Of a DNA stretch of 13,027 nucleotides, positions 6,422 through 13,027 are shown one piece after another. Position numbers and translations under genes: made by a program. Position 1 is the first letter of the stretch, and the number at the start of each line of letters is the position of its first letter. The DNA lies in assembly GCA_964579325.1 (NCBI GenBank), contig CAZOHN010000099.1, positions 1 to 13,027 of the forward strand, in the 5' to 3' direction. This DNA is from CAZOHN01 sp964579325. GTDB lineage: Bacteria; Pseudomonadota; Alphaproteobacteria; Rhodobacterales; Rhodobacteraceae. The notes beneath the pieces are model-generated. The model was given only the letters and a program-made list of their open reading frames with translations, was not told where the DNA came from and did no database searches.

Positions 6422-7639
6422 ATGGACTTCACACTGTCGACACGGATCGAAGATTTCCGGAGACGGATCGCCAGGTTTGTCGAGGACGAGATTCTGCCGG
6501 TGGAGGTGGATCGCACGAACTGGGACGCGCATGGCAACATCGCCTCCGGTCCGCTCGAGGCTCTGCGCAAGAAGGCGCGCGCAGAAGGGCTGTGGTGCCT
6601 GCAATTGAGGCCCGAGACCGGCGGACAGGGGCTCGGCAAGGTCGGCATGGCCGTCTGCTACGAGGAGATGAACCGTTCGATCTTCGGGCCGGTCGTCTTC
6701 AATGCCGCGGCGCCGGACGATGGCAACATGATGGTGCTGGAATTGGCCGCGACCGAGGCCCAGAGGGCGCGCTGGCTGGCGCCGATCGTCGAGGGGCGGG
6801 TGCGGTCGTCCTTCGCGATGACCGAGCCGGCCCCTGGCGGCGGCTCCGACCCGGGCATGATGCTGACCACGGCATCGCGGACCGCGAACGGCTATGTCAT
6901 CCGCGGGCGGAAGTGGTTCATCACCGGCGCCGGGGAGGCCGCGCATTTCATCCTCGTCGCCCGCACCTCGGACGACCCGCGCCGGGGCCTGACGGCCTTC
7001 CTGCACCACCGCGACGACCCCGGTTGGCGGCTGGAGCGGCGGATTCCGATCATGGGGCCGGAAGAACATGGCGGCCATTGCGAACTGGTCTACGAGGATA
7101 TGGAGCTTCCCGCCGACCGGGTGCTGCTGGGCGAGGGGATGGGGCTGAAGCTGACCCAGATGCGGCTTGGCCCGGCGCGGCTCACGCATTGCATGCGATG
7201 GCTGGGGCTTGCCAAGCGTTGCACCGAGGTCGCGGGCGAGTATGCCCGAAACAGGCATGGCTTCGGCGTGCGCCTGTGTGACCGCGAGAGCATCCAGATC
7301 AAGCTCGGCGACCTCGCGATGGGGATCGAGGTCGGCCGGCTTCTGGTCATGAAGGCAGCGTGGGAACTCGATCGTGGAGGCTTTGCGCGCAAGGAGGTCT
7401 CGATGGCCAAGATCCATGTCGCCAACCTGCTGCACAAGGCAGCCGATGTCGCGATACAGATCAACGGCGCGCGCGGCTACTCGCAGGACACGATCCTCGA
7501 ATGGATCTACCGCTACGCTCGGCAGGCCCGGCTGGTGGATGGTGCCGACGAGGTGCACCAGATGGTGCTGAATCGCCTCCTCACCGAGGAAGGACGCGGT
7601 TTCTGGTCATGGCAGGTTACAGGCGGGGACGCGCGATGA
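6422..7639 (+). CDS. Acyl-CoA dehydrogenase family protein (ACAD10/11 or LvaC-like)
   Basis: 405 residues, normal length for an FAD-dependent acyl-CoA dehydrogenase. An N-terminal helical domain is followed by the flavin/substrate motifs FAMTEPAPGG (131-140) and KWFITGAGEA (164-173). The C-terminal helical domain includes MRLGPAR...CMRWLG, the ARNRHGFGVRL segment and QINGARGYSQD (346-356). The active-site loop reads LVDGADEVHQ (371-380). Aligned with the EGTxQ loop of medium-chain dehydrogenases, Asp373 replaces the catalytic Glu, as in ACAD10/11-type enzymes. The ATG at 6422 is preceded by GAGGA, and the longer frame upstream has no homology. It overlaps the kinase gene by ATGA. Inference from lva operons and ACAD10/11: it acts on 4-phosphoacyl-CoA made by the kinase and helps convert 4-hydroxyacyl-CoA to a beta-oxidisable form. 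Ordinary acyl-CoA oxidation is the alternative. Confidence 0.9.
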   Translation: MDFTLSTRIEDFRRRIARFVEDEILPVEVDRTNWDAHGNIASGPLEALRKKARAEGLWCLQLRPETGGQGLGKVGMAVCYEEMNRSIFGPVVFNAAAPDDGNMMVLELAATEAQRARWLAPIVEGRVRSSFAMTEPAPGGGSDPGMMLTTASRTANGYVIRGRKWFITGAGEAAHFILVARTSDDPRRGLTAFLHHRDDPGWRLERRIPIMGPEEHGGHCELVYEDMELPADRVLLGEGMGLKLTQMRLGPARLTHCMRWLGLAKRCTEVAGEYARNRHGFGVRLCDRESIQIKLGDLAMGIEVGRLLVMKAAWELDRGGFARKEVSMAKIHVANLLHKAADVAIQINGARGYSQDTILEWIYRYARQARLVDGADEVHQMVLNRLLTEEGRGFWSWQVTGGDAR

Positions 7640-8667
7640 GCGACCCGGACTGCGTGGCGCTGGCGGCATGGATGCAGGCGAGGGCGCCGGGCGGGGGCAA
7701 CCTGCGCACCGCGCGCATCGGCGGTGGCCAGTCGAATCCTACATGGTTCCTCGACTGGGGCGACGACCGCTTCGTACTGCGCAAGAAGCCCGCGGGCCCC
7801 GTCCTGCCCGGCGCCCATGCCGTCGAGCGCGAATTCCGTGTCATGCGCGCGCTTGGCTCCTCCGCAGTGCCCGTGCCGCGCGTGCTCTGGCTGGAGGAGG
7901 ATCCGGCTATCCTCGGCACGCCCTTCTACGTCATGGAGCGGATAGAAGGGCGGATCATGTCCGACTGCACCCTTCCGGGCATGGCTCCGGAAGAGCGCCG
8001 GGCCATCTATCTCGACATGGCCCGCACACTGGCGCGGCTGCATGCTGTTCGGCCCTCTGAGGTGGGGTTGGCCGATTTCGGACGGCCAGGGAATTACTTC
8101 GAGCGGCAGATCGCGCGTTGGGGACGCCAGTACCGCGATTCGCCCGGCGACAGGATCCCGGCGCTCGATGCGCTCGCGGACTGGCTACCTGCTCACATGC
8201 CACCCGACGACGGAAGGGTCTCCATCGCGCATGGGGACTTCCGTCTCGGCAACCTCATGCTCCACCCGACCGAACCCCGGATCGTCGCGGTCCTCGACTG
8301 GGAGCTGTCGACGCTAGGCCATCCGCTGGCGGATCTCGGATTCTCTGTCATTCCTTGGCACAGCGCGCGGGAAGAGTACGGCGGCTTGCTCGGAACCGGA
8401 TGGCAGGCCGGCGGGATCCCCGATCGCGCGGCGTTTCTGGAAGAGTACTTCGCTCATGCGGTCCCGACCGCACCACTCCTGGCGTTTCACGTCGCCTTCG
8501 CGCTGTTCCGCTTTGCCGTGATTTTCCGGGGCATTGCCGACCGCGCCCGCGCCGGGAGCGCGGCCTCGTCAGAGGCGGCCTCCCTCGGCCCCCTCGCGGA
8601 ACGCTTCTCAATCCGCGCCCTGGAGGTGGTCGGGGAGGACGCGTCGCATCATGGTGGCGCTGGCTGA
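7636..8667 (+). CDS. APH-family phosphotransferase (ACAD10/11 kinase-domain or LvaA-like)
   Basis: 343 residues with the aminoglycoside-phosphotransferase/choline-kinase fold. Visible features are a Gly-rich nucleotide loop, IGGGQSNPTWFL (about 28-39), and Lys50/Lys51 in FVLRKKP. The hinge-like stretch PFYVMERIEGRIMSD follows. The catalytic loop is HGDFRLGN (199-206, Asp201 catalytic, Asn206 metal), and the DFG-equivalent is DWELSTLGHPLADLG (221-235, Asp221). The DWELSTLGxPLADL signature is characteristic of the acyl-CoA-linked branch, not of antibiotic-resistance enzymes. The ATG at 7636 overlaps the dehydrogenase stop (ATGA). In animals the same two domains are fused as ACAD10/ACAD11; in Pseudomonas levulinate catabolism LvaA phosphorylates 4-hydroxyacyl-CoA. 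I infer the same reaction here. An LvaB-like small partner is not in the window. Confidence 0.88.
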   Translation: MSDPDCVALAAWMQARAPGGGNLRTARIGGGQSNPTWFLDWGDDRFVLRKKPAGPVLPGAHAVEREFRVMRALGSSAVPVPRVLWLEEDPAILGTPFYVMERIEGRIMSDCTLPGMAPEERRAIYLDMARTLARLHAVRPSEVGLADFGRPGNYFERQIARWGRQYRDSPGDRIPALDALADWLPAHMPPDDGRVSIAHGDFRLGNLMLHPTEPRIVAVLDWELSTLGHPLADLGFSVIPWHSAREEYGGLLGTGWQAGGIPDRAAFLEEYFAHAVPTAPLLAFHVAFALFRFAVIFRGIADRARAGSAASSEAASLGPLAERFSIRALEVVGEDASHHGGAG

Positions 8668-8692
8668 GCAGCCGCGCAGGGGCGTCGCCCGG

Positions 8693-9574
8693 CTACCGGA
8701 TAAGGACGACGGGGACCTTGCAGGAGCGGACCATTTCGGTTGTGGTTGAGCCGATGACGAGGGTTCGGATGCGCGAGTGGCCGTAGGCGCCCATGACCAG
8801 CATGTCGAAGCCGGCCTCGTCGACGAGCTTGCCAAGCGCGGTCTCGGGCTGGCCCGGCAGGACGGCGGTCTCGGCCTCGATGCCGGCGGCCTTCAAGAGC
8901 GCGCGGGCGTCCTCGAGGCCCTTCGCTGCCTCGCCCGTCGCCTGGCCCACGGTCACGACGGTGATCGCGAGGCCCTGGAACAGCACGCTCCGGGAGATGT
9001 GGTCCACGGCCTTCATCGCCGAAGTCCCGCCGTCGTAGGCGACCAGCACCTTCCCGATCGGCCGGAAAGCGCGCGAGGCGACGAAAACCGGCTTGTGTGC
9101 CGCCCGGACGATGCGCTCGAGGTTCGAACCGAGGTGGCCCCTGGCGAAGTCCGCCGCCTCGCCGCGCTTGCCGACCACGATCACCCGGGCATCGCCCTCC
9201 ATCTCCGAGATCGCCTCGACGATGTCACCATGCCGAAGCCGGGTGGTGATCTCGTTCACGCCGTCCTTGTCCAGGATTGCGCGGGCATCCTCGAGGATCG
9301 CGCGGCCCCGGTGCCCGATCAACTTGGCCCGCTGCGCATCGAGATCCGCCAGTTCGTTCAGGAGCCGCGTCCGCGCGCCCAGCCGGATCGCCCCAGACAG
9401 GTCCTGCGTCCCGGGTGCCTCCCGGCGTCCTAGCACATGGATCAGCTCCACCGGCGACCCTGTCCGCTGCGCGAACCAGGCGGCGTGCTCGCACACGCTC
9501 GCCGAGTAGATCGACCCGTCGACGAAGGCGACGATCTTGCCTGTGATGCCCGTCGTCCTTGTCATCCCCGTCAT
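8693..9574 (-). CDS. Tandem universal stress protein (two Usp domains)
   Basis: 293 residues with two Usp domains. The first (about 12-167) starts at KIVAFVDGSIYS and has the loop GKRGEAADFARGHLGS (135-150). The second (about 173-293) starts at KVLVAYDGGTSA and has GAYGHSRIRTLVIGS (262-276), a perfect G-x2-G-x9-G-S ATP-binding motif. The first domain has one residue more in that spacing. Tandem Usp proteins of this size resemble the UspE class. They are cytoplasmic, bind nucleotides and act in stress adaptation. The ATG at 9574 follows GGGAGG, 13 nt after the stop of the SulP gene, so the two form an operon. The stop is TAG at 8695-8693, and the gene converges with the APH gene at only 25 bp. 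Confidence 0.92.
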   Translation of the reverse strand: MTGMTRTTGITGKIVAFVDGSIYSASVCEHAAWFAQRTGSPVELIHVLGRREAPGTQDLSGAIRLGARTRLLNELADLDAQRAKLIGHRGRAILEDARAILDKDGVNEITTRLRHGDIVEAISEMEGDARVIVVGKRGEAADFARGHLGSNLERIVRAAHKPVFVASRAFRPIGKVLVAYDGGTSAMKAVDHISRSVLFQGLAITVVTVGQATGEAAKGLEDARALLKAAGIEAETAVLPGQPETALGKLVDEAGFDMLVMGAYGHSRIRTLVIGSTTTEMVRSCKVPVVLIR

Positions 9575-9587
9575 CCCGGTACCTCCC

Positions 9588-11078
9588 TCAGTGCGCCATC
9601 AGCTTGTCCATCGCGCCTGGCTTGTCGTGGATGGCAAGTCGGTCGACGATGGTCTCGGTGGCTTCGTTCATGCCGACGATCTCGACCTCGGCCCCGTCGC
9701 GGCGGAACTTGAGTACCGCCATGTCCAGCGCCTGCACCGACGAGATGTCCCAGATATGCGCCCGGCTGACGTCGATCACCACGCGGTCGAGCGCCTCCTT
9801 GAAGTCGAAGGCGCTCATGAAGTCCTCGACTGAGCCGTAGAACATCTGCCCTTCGACCCGGTAGGTCCGGACCCGGCCATCCTGTGAGATCTCCGAGGCT
9901 ACCTTGAACAGCTGCGCAATCTTGCCCGCGAAGAAGATGCCCGACAGCAGCACCCCCACCAACACCCCGATGGCGAGGTTGTGGGTGTAGACCACCGTGA
10001 CCACGGTCGCGACCATCACGATCGAGGAGGATCGCGGATGGACCGCGAGGTTGCGGATCGAGGACCACGAGAAGGTGCCGACCGACACCATGATCATGAT
10101 TGCCACCAGGGCGGGCATCGGGATGATGCTGACCAGGTCGCCAAGTCCCACGACGAGGATCAGAAGAAAGACGCCGGCTACAAGGCACGACAGCCGGCCC
10201 CGACCGCCCGACTTCACGTTGATGATCGACTGCCCGATCATCGCGCAGCCCGCCATCCCGCCGATGAACCCGGTGGCGGTGTTGGCGAGGCCCTGGCCGA
10301 TGCACTCCTGGTTGCGGTTCGATCTGGTGTCGGTCAGGTCGTCGACGATGTTCTGCGTCATCAGGCTCTCCAGCAGGCCCACTACCGCCACCGCCACCGA
10401 ATAGGGAAGGATGGTCGCCAGCGTCTCGAAAGTTGGCGGGATGTCGGGGAGCAGGAACACCGGTAGCGTGTCGGGCAGCGCGCCCATGTCGCCCACGGTG
10501 CGCACATCGAACCCCAGCGCAAAGGCCAGCCCGGTCAGGACGACGATGGTCACCAGCGGCGAGGGGATCGCCTTGGTCAGTAGAGGAAAGCCATAGATGA
10601 TCGCCAGCCCCACAGCGACCAGCACATAGGTAAGCCATGTCACCGCGCGCGGGTCGAGTTCGGGCAGCTGCGCCATGAAGATCAGGATCGCCAGCGCATT
10701 CACAAAGCCGGTCATCACCGATCTTGACACATAGCGCATCACGAAGCCGAGCTTCAGCACACCCATCGCGATCTGCAACAAGCCCGCCAGCACGGTGGCG
10801 GCCAGAAGGTATTGCAGCCCATGATCCTTCACCAGCGTTACCATCAGCACCGCCGTGGCCGCCGTCGCCGCCGAGATCATGCCCGGCCGCCCGCCGGTGA
10901 TCGCCGTGATCACTGCGATTGAAAAGCTCGCATAGAGCCCCACCTTCGGATCGACCCCCGCTATGATCGAGAACGCGATCGCCTCGGGGATCAGCGCTAG
11001 CGCCACCACAAGCCCTGCCAGCAGGTCGCCCCGGACGTTGCCCAGCCACTGGGCACGGTATGCGTCGAAGGAAATCAT
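9588..11078 (-). CDS. SulP-family inorganic anion transporter with C-terminal STAS domain
   Basis: 496 residues. The N-terminal signature RGDLLAGLVVALALIPEAIA leads into the SulP membrane domain (many helices to about residue 390). It includes GVDPKVGLYASF, the PELDPRAVTWL loop, QNIVDDLTDTRSNRNQECIG and GGMAGCAMIGQSIINVKSGG. A STAS domain fills about 404-490, with IDVSRAHIWDISSVQALD containing the conserved Asp-x-Ser region. SulP proteins carry sulfate, bicarbonate or dicarboxylates across the inner membrane, usually with sodium or protons. The sequence is of the bacterial BicA/sulfate-permease type, but the anion cannot be assigned. The ATG at 11078 has only a weak ribosome-binding sequence (GGA). 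The 13-bp gap to the Usp gene suggests that Usp is co-expressed and may respond to, or act on, the transporter. Confidence 0.93.
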   Translation of the reverse strand: MISFDAYRAQWLGNVRGDLLAGLVVALALIPEAIAFSIIAGVDPKVGLYASFSIAVITAITGGRPGMISAATAATAVLMVTLVKDHGLQYLLAATVLAGLLQIAMGVLKLGFVMRYVSRSVMTGFVNALAILIFMAQLPELDPRAVTWLTYVLVAVGLAIIYGFPLLTKAIPSPLVTIVVLTGLAFALGFDVRTVGDMGALPDTLPVFLLPDIPPTFETLATILPYSVAVAVVGLLESLMTQNIVDDLTDTRSNRNQECIGQGLANTATGFIGGMAGCAMIGQSIINVKSGGRGRLSCLVAGVFLLILVVGLGDLVSIIPMPALVAIMIMVSVGTFSWSSIRNLAVHPRSSSIVMVATVVTVVYTHNLAIGVLVGVLLSGIFFAGKIAQLFKVASEISQDGRVRTYRVEGQMFYGSVEDFMSAFDFKEALDRVVIDVSRAHIWDISSVQALDMAVLKFRRDGAEVEIVGMNEATETIVDRLAIHDKPGAMDKLMAH

Positions 11079-11340
11079 GTATGATCCGTTCCCGGAAAAG
11101 GGCTGAACAGCCCTCGCCGTCGTCGCGCGGCCGCAATCGCCTGGCCGTCGCTACCTGGTTGGTCCGGCGGATCGGCGGCCGGAAAAGCCACCCGGCCGCA
11201 ACAGCCAGGTCCATGTTCGCTGCAATGCCGCATACAATGACATGATCCGGGAACGCAACGGCCCGCGTGCAGGTTCGGCAGACGCGCCCGATCCGGTCAG
11301 GGTCGGTGCGCACGGAACAAGGTTCACGCCCGGTACTGCG
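11079..11340. other. Leader of the SulP operon / 3' flank of the LysR gene, no gene seen
   Basis: 262 bp. It contains a 10-bp inverted repeat at long distance: CGTTCCCGGA at 11087-11096 and TCCGGGAACG at 11246-11255, each next to an ATGATCCG-like sequence. An open frame crosses the region on the - strand as an extension of a shadow of the SulP gene, without recognisable protein content. No promoter convinced me; a TTGCGT...TATGCG pair on the - strand (roughly 11258 to 11230) is weak. Confidence 0.35.
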
Positions 11341-12279
11341 TCACGTCGAGCGGGCGAGGGCGGCAATCTCACGGAACAGCACCTCCGCTGCAGGCGTCAA
11401 CACCTGGTCTGCGCGGGTCAGAAGCGCGAAAGGTTCCACCTCGATCGCGATCGGCGAGGGCAGTATCGCGATTGTTCCGCCGCTTCCGGATATGCCTGCG
11501 AAGGCTTCCGCGACGGGTCTGGCGATCGGGGCGATCGCGTTGGTCTGGCGGATCATCGCAAGCGTGAACAGGAACGACGACGTAGCGAGCACCTTCGACG
11601 GCATTGGCAGTCCCACGCTGCGCAGGGTCCTTTCGATGGTCGCCCGAAGGATCGCGCCCTCGACCGGCAGGACCCAGTCGTAATCGAGCATTTCCGACAG
11701 CGTCGGAACCCGGTCAGTCAGCAAAGGGTGCTCCTCGCGGACGGTGAAGGCCAGCGGTTCGGTCGCGAGGCGTCGCTGGGTGAAGAGCGCGGCGTCATGC
11801 CCGTCGGGCAGGCGACAAAGTGCGAAGTCGATCTCACCACGCAGGAGCATCGGGCCCAGGACGTCGCTGGTGGCAACCTCAACCCGGACCGAAATTCCGG
11901 GATGCCCGATCCGCAGGTGACGGACTGCCGGAAGGACGTATTCGATGGCAGGGCCGGTCACCGACCCGAGGTTGACGCGGCCGGCGTGTCCGGCCCGCAA
12001 TTCGGTAAGGTCGCGCGCCGCGTCGCCCAGTTCCTGGAGCACGCGATGCGACCGGAAGGCCAACGCCCGCCCGGCCTCCGTCAACTCGATTCCCCGTCCC
12101 GAGCGGCGGTAGAGCTGCACCTCGGCGATCCGCTCGGCCTCGGCCGCAAGCCGCGAGGCCGCGGGCTGGGACGTCCCCAGTCGCGCAGCCGCCGCGCCCA
12201 TGCCGCCGGTGTCGGCGAGGGCTGCGAGAAGGCGCAGATGCGAGAGTTTCAGTCCGTGGCGGAGAAGGTCGGTTGGCAT
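11341..12279 (-). CDS. gbpR: LysR-type transcriptional regulator, GbpR-like (regulator of chvE)
   Basis: 312 residues. A winged helix-turn-helix covers about 10-70: LKLSHLRLLAALADTGG leads into AAARLGTSQPAASRLAAEAER and the wing LYRRSGRGIELTEAGRAL. The effector-binding domain follows a linker helix (80-95) and runs from GRVNLGSV to the C-terminus. The protein faces a chvE homologue, and this pairing is that of GbpR, the galactose-binding-protein regulator of Agrobacterium and Azospirillum, which activates chvE in response to arabinose, galactose and fucose. The ATG at 12279 matches the usual LysR N-terminus. Another in-frame ATG at 12312 adds eleven residues but lies inside the presumed operator and has no ribosome-binding site. 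The still longer frame upstream is not supported. Confidence 0.88.
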   Translation of the reverse strand: MPTDLLRHGLKLSHLRLLAALADTGGMGAAAARLGTSQPAASRLAAEAERIAEVQLYRRSGRGIELTEAGRALAFRSHRVLQELGDAARDLTELRAGHAGRVNLGSVTGPAIEYVLPAVRHLRIGHPGISVRVEVATSDVLGPMLLRGEIDFALCRLPDGHDAALFTQRRLATEPLAFTVREEHPLLTDRVPTLSEMLDYDWVLPVEGAILRATIERTLRSVGLPMPSKVLATSSFLFTLAMIRQTNAIAPIARPVAEAFAGISGSGGTIAILPSPIAIEVEPFALLTRADQVLTPAAEVLFREIAALARST

Positions 12280-12296
12280 GTCGATGACATACCTGA

Positions 12297-12342
12297 TCCG
12301 ATATGATTTCATAATGCCAAATGATTTGACGGGTATATCGGA
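12297..12342. promoter_or_regulatory. Candidate LysR/GbpR operator and chvE promoter region
   Basis: An 8-bp perfect inverted repeat (TCCGATAT at 12297-12304, ATATCGGA at 12335-12342) is separated by 30 nt. Between and overlapping the arms are a smaller palindrome, ATGA-tt-TCAT (12303-12312), and a direct repeat of ATGATTT (12303 and 12321). The block lies between the divergent regulator and chvE. A TTGACG -35-like box (12326-12331) inside it faces chvE, with only a poor -10 (GATCCT, 12349-12354) 17 nt further. That is the usual picture for an activator-dependent promoter. The binding assignment is inferred. Confidence 0.45.
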
Positions 12343-12436
12343 ATGGCCGATCCTCTCGACGCTGTTCCGGGATGCGTCCGCCCCGAAGCGGCAAAGGAGT
12401 TCATGCCGCCGGGACGAGCGGCCAGGGAGGAAAGAC

Positions 12437-13027
12437 ATGAGATTTGCAGTCAAGGCGCTCGCGGCTGTCGCCGCGATCGCGGCGCTGGGCGCAGGCCCGT
12501 CGTTCGCGCAGGACAAGGGCACGGTTGGTATCGCGATGCCTACAAAGTCCTCCGCCCGCTGGATTTCGGACGGCAACTCGATGGTCGAGCAGTTCACCGC
12601 CGCCGGCTACGCAACCGACCTGCAATACGCCGAAGATGACATTCCCAACCAGCTTGCCCAGATCGAGAACATGATCACTAAGGGCGTCGACGTGCTGGTG
12701 ATCGCCGCCATCGACGGCACGACCCTTTCGAACGCGCTGGAGAACGCCGCCGCGTCGGGCATAAAGGTCATCGCCTACGACCGACTGATCCGCGAAAGCG
12801 GGAACGTCGACTACTACGCCACCTTCGACAACTTCAAGGTTGGCGTCCAGCAGGCCGAGAGTCTCGTGGCGGGTCTCAACGAACGTTTCGCCGACCAGAA
12901 GCCGTGGAACGTGGAACTGTTCGGCGGCAGCCCCGACGACAACAACGCCTTCTTCTTCTACAATGGCGCGATGTCCGTCCTTCAGCCGATGATCGACGCG
13001 GGCGACGTGGTGATCCCATCGGGCCAG
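12437..13027 (+). CDS. chvE: ChvE-like multiple-sugar-binding periplasmic protein, 5' part (runs off the right edge)
   Basis: 197 codons are present, with no stop before the window ends; Agrobacterium ChvE is about 354 residues. A signal peptide of about 24 residues ends at PSFA|QDKGTV. The mature start VGIAMPTKSSARWISDGNSM, then TDLQYAEDDIPNQLAQIENM, VIAAIDGTTLSNAL, KVIAYDRLIRES, YYATFDNFKVG and VELFGGSPDDNNAFFFY match ChvE almost word for word. The residues known to line the ChvE sugar site (the Arg-Trp of SARW, the Asp-Arg of AYDRL) are visible. The ATG is preceded by GGGAGG (12425-12430) at ideal spacing. It binds aldoses with galactose-like stereochemistry, delivers them to an importer of the GguAB/MmsAB type (expected downstream, not visible) and in some species serves chemotaxis or virulence sensing. 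It diverges from the GbpR-like gene. Confidence 0.95.
   Translation, partial: MRFAVKALAAVAAIAALGAGPSFAQDKGTVGIAMPTKSSARWISDGNSMVEQFTAAGYATDLQYAEDDIPNQLAQIENMITKGVDVLVIAAIDGTTLSNALENAAASGIKVIAYDRLIRESGNVDYYATFDNFKVGVQQAESLVAGLNERFADQKPWNVELFGGSPDDNNAFFFYNGAMSVLQPMIDAGDVVIPSGQ

Noticed and set aside
6320..7558. 412-codon - strand frame opposite the acyl-CoA dehydrogenase
   Set aside because: It is antisense to a full-length dehydrogenase with all motifs, and no recognisable domain or ribosome-binding site supports it.
8668..8692. Possible bidirectional terminator between the convergent APH and Usp genes
   Set aside because: The GGGC-gtc-GCCC pairing (8680-8690) gives only a 4-bp stem without a T-run on either side, too weak to call.
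9571..11313. 580-codon - strand frame over the SulP gene and its leader
   Set aside because: It is the same strand in a different frame from the SulP gene, and its composition is typical of an out-of-frame shadow.
1..13027. CRISPR arrays, tRNA or rRNA genes, phage or toxin-antitoxin modules
   Set aside because: No regularly spaced repeats, no cloverleaf or rRNA-like sequence and no phage or toxin families were seen on either strand.

Overview
The base composition is GC-rich (roughly 60-65% by eye), with strong GC bias at third codon positions. Together with the protein families, this suggests an alphaproteobacterium, most likely of the Rhodobacterales or a related rhizobial-type lineage. No marker gene fixes the species. 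The window is mostly a carbohydrate-uptake neighbourhood with two unrelated two-gene modules inserted between the sugar loci.

Layout. (1) Bases 1 to about 495 hold wreckage of IS3-family insertion sequences: a piece of the DDE transposase on the + strand is joined tail to tail with the start of an element (orfA plus the N-terminus of orfB) on the - strand. The orfA carries a frameshift and a stop codon. (2) Bases 699-6031, all on the - strand, form a five-gene operon transcribed ytfQ-ytfR-ytfT-yjfF-gntR. It encodes a periplasmic sugar-binding protein, a double-domain ABC ATPase, two permeases of the ribose/galactofuranose type and a FadR-subfamily GntR regulator. The ytfR/ytfT, ytfT/yjfF and yjfF/gntR junctions all overlap; the last two are ATGA overlaps. 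A 26-nt hairpin separates ytfQ from ytfR. A good sigma70-type promoter with an AT-rich inverted repeat over its -10 box lies upstream of ytfQ. (3) Bases 6422-8667 (+) hold an acyl-CoA dehydrogenase and an APH-type phosphotransferase overlapping by ATGA. These are the two halves that are fused in animal ACAD10/ACAD11 and separate in bacterial lva-type operons, so the likely substrates are 4-hydroxyacyl-CoAs. (4) Bases 8693-11078 (-) hold a SulP anion transporter with a STAS domain, followed 13 bp later by a tandem universal stress protein. (5) Bases 11341-13027 hold a GbpR-like LysR regulator (-) divergent from a ChvE-like multiple-sugar-binding protein (+) that runs off the right edge.

How they fit together. 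The YtfQ-type importer and the ChvE-type receptor point to import of pentoses and hexoses such as galactose and arabinose. Each has its own regulator: the GntR gene closes the first operon, and the LysR gene diverges from chvE. The acyl-CoA/kinase pair and the SulP/stress-protein pair are self-contained modules with no evident metabolic link to sugar import. Substrates are inferred from family membership, not shown by the sequence.
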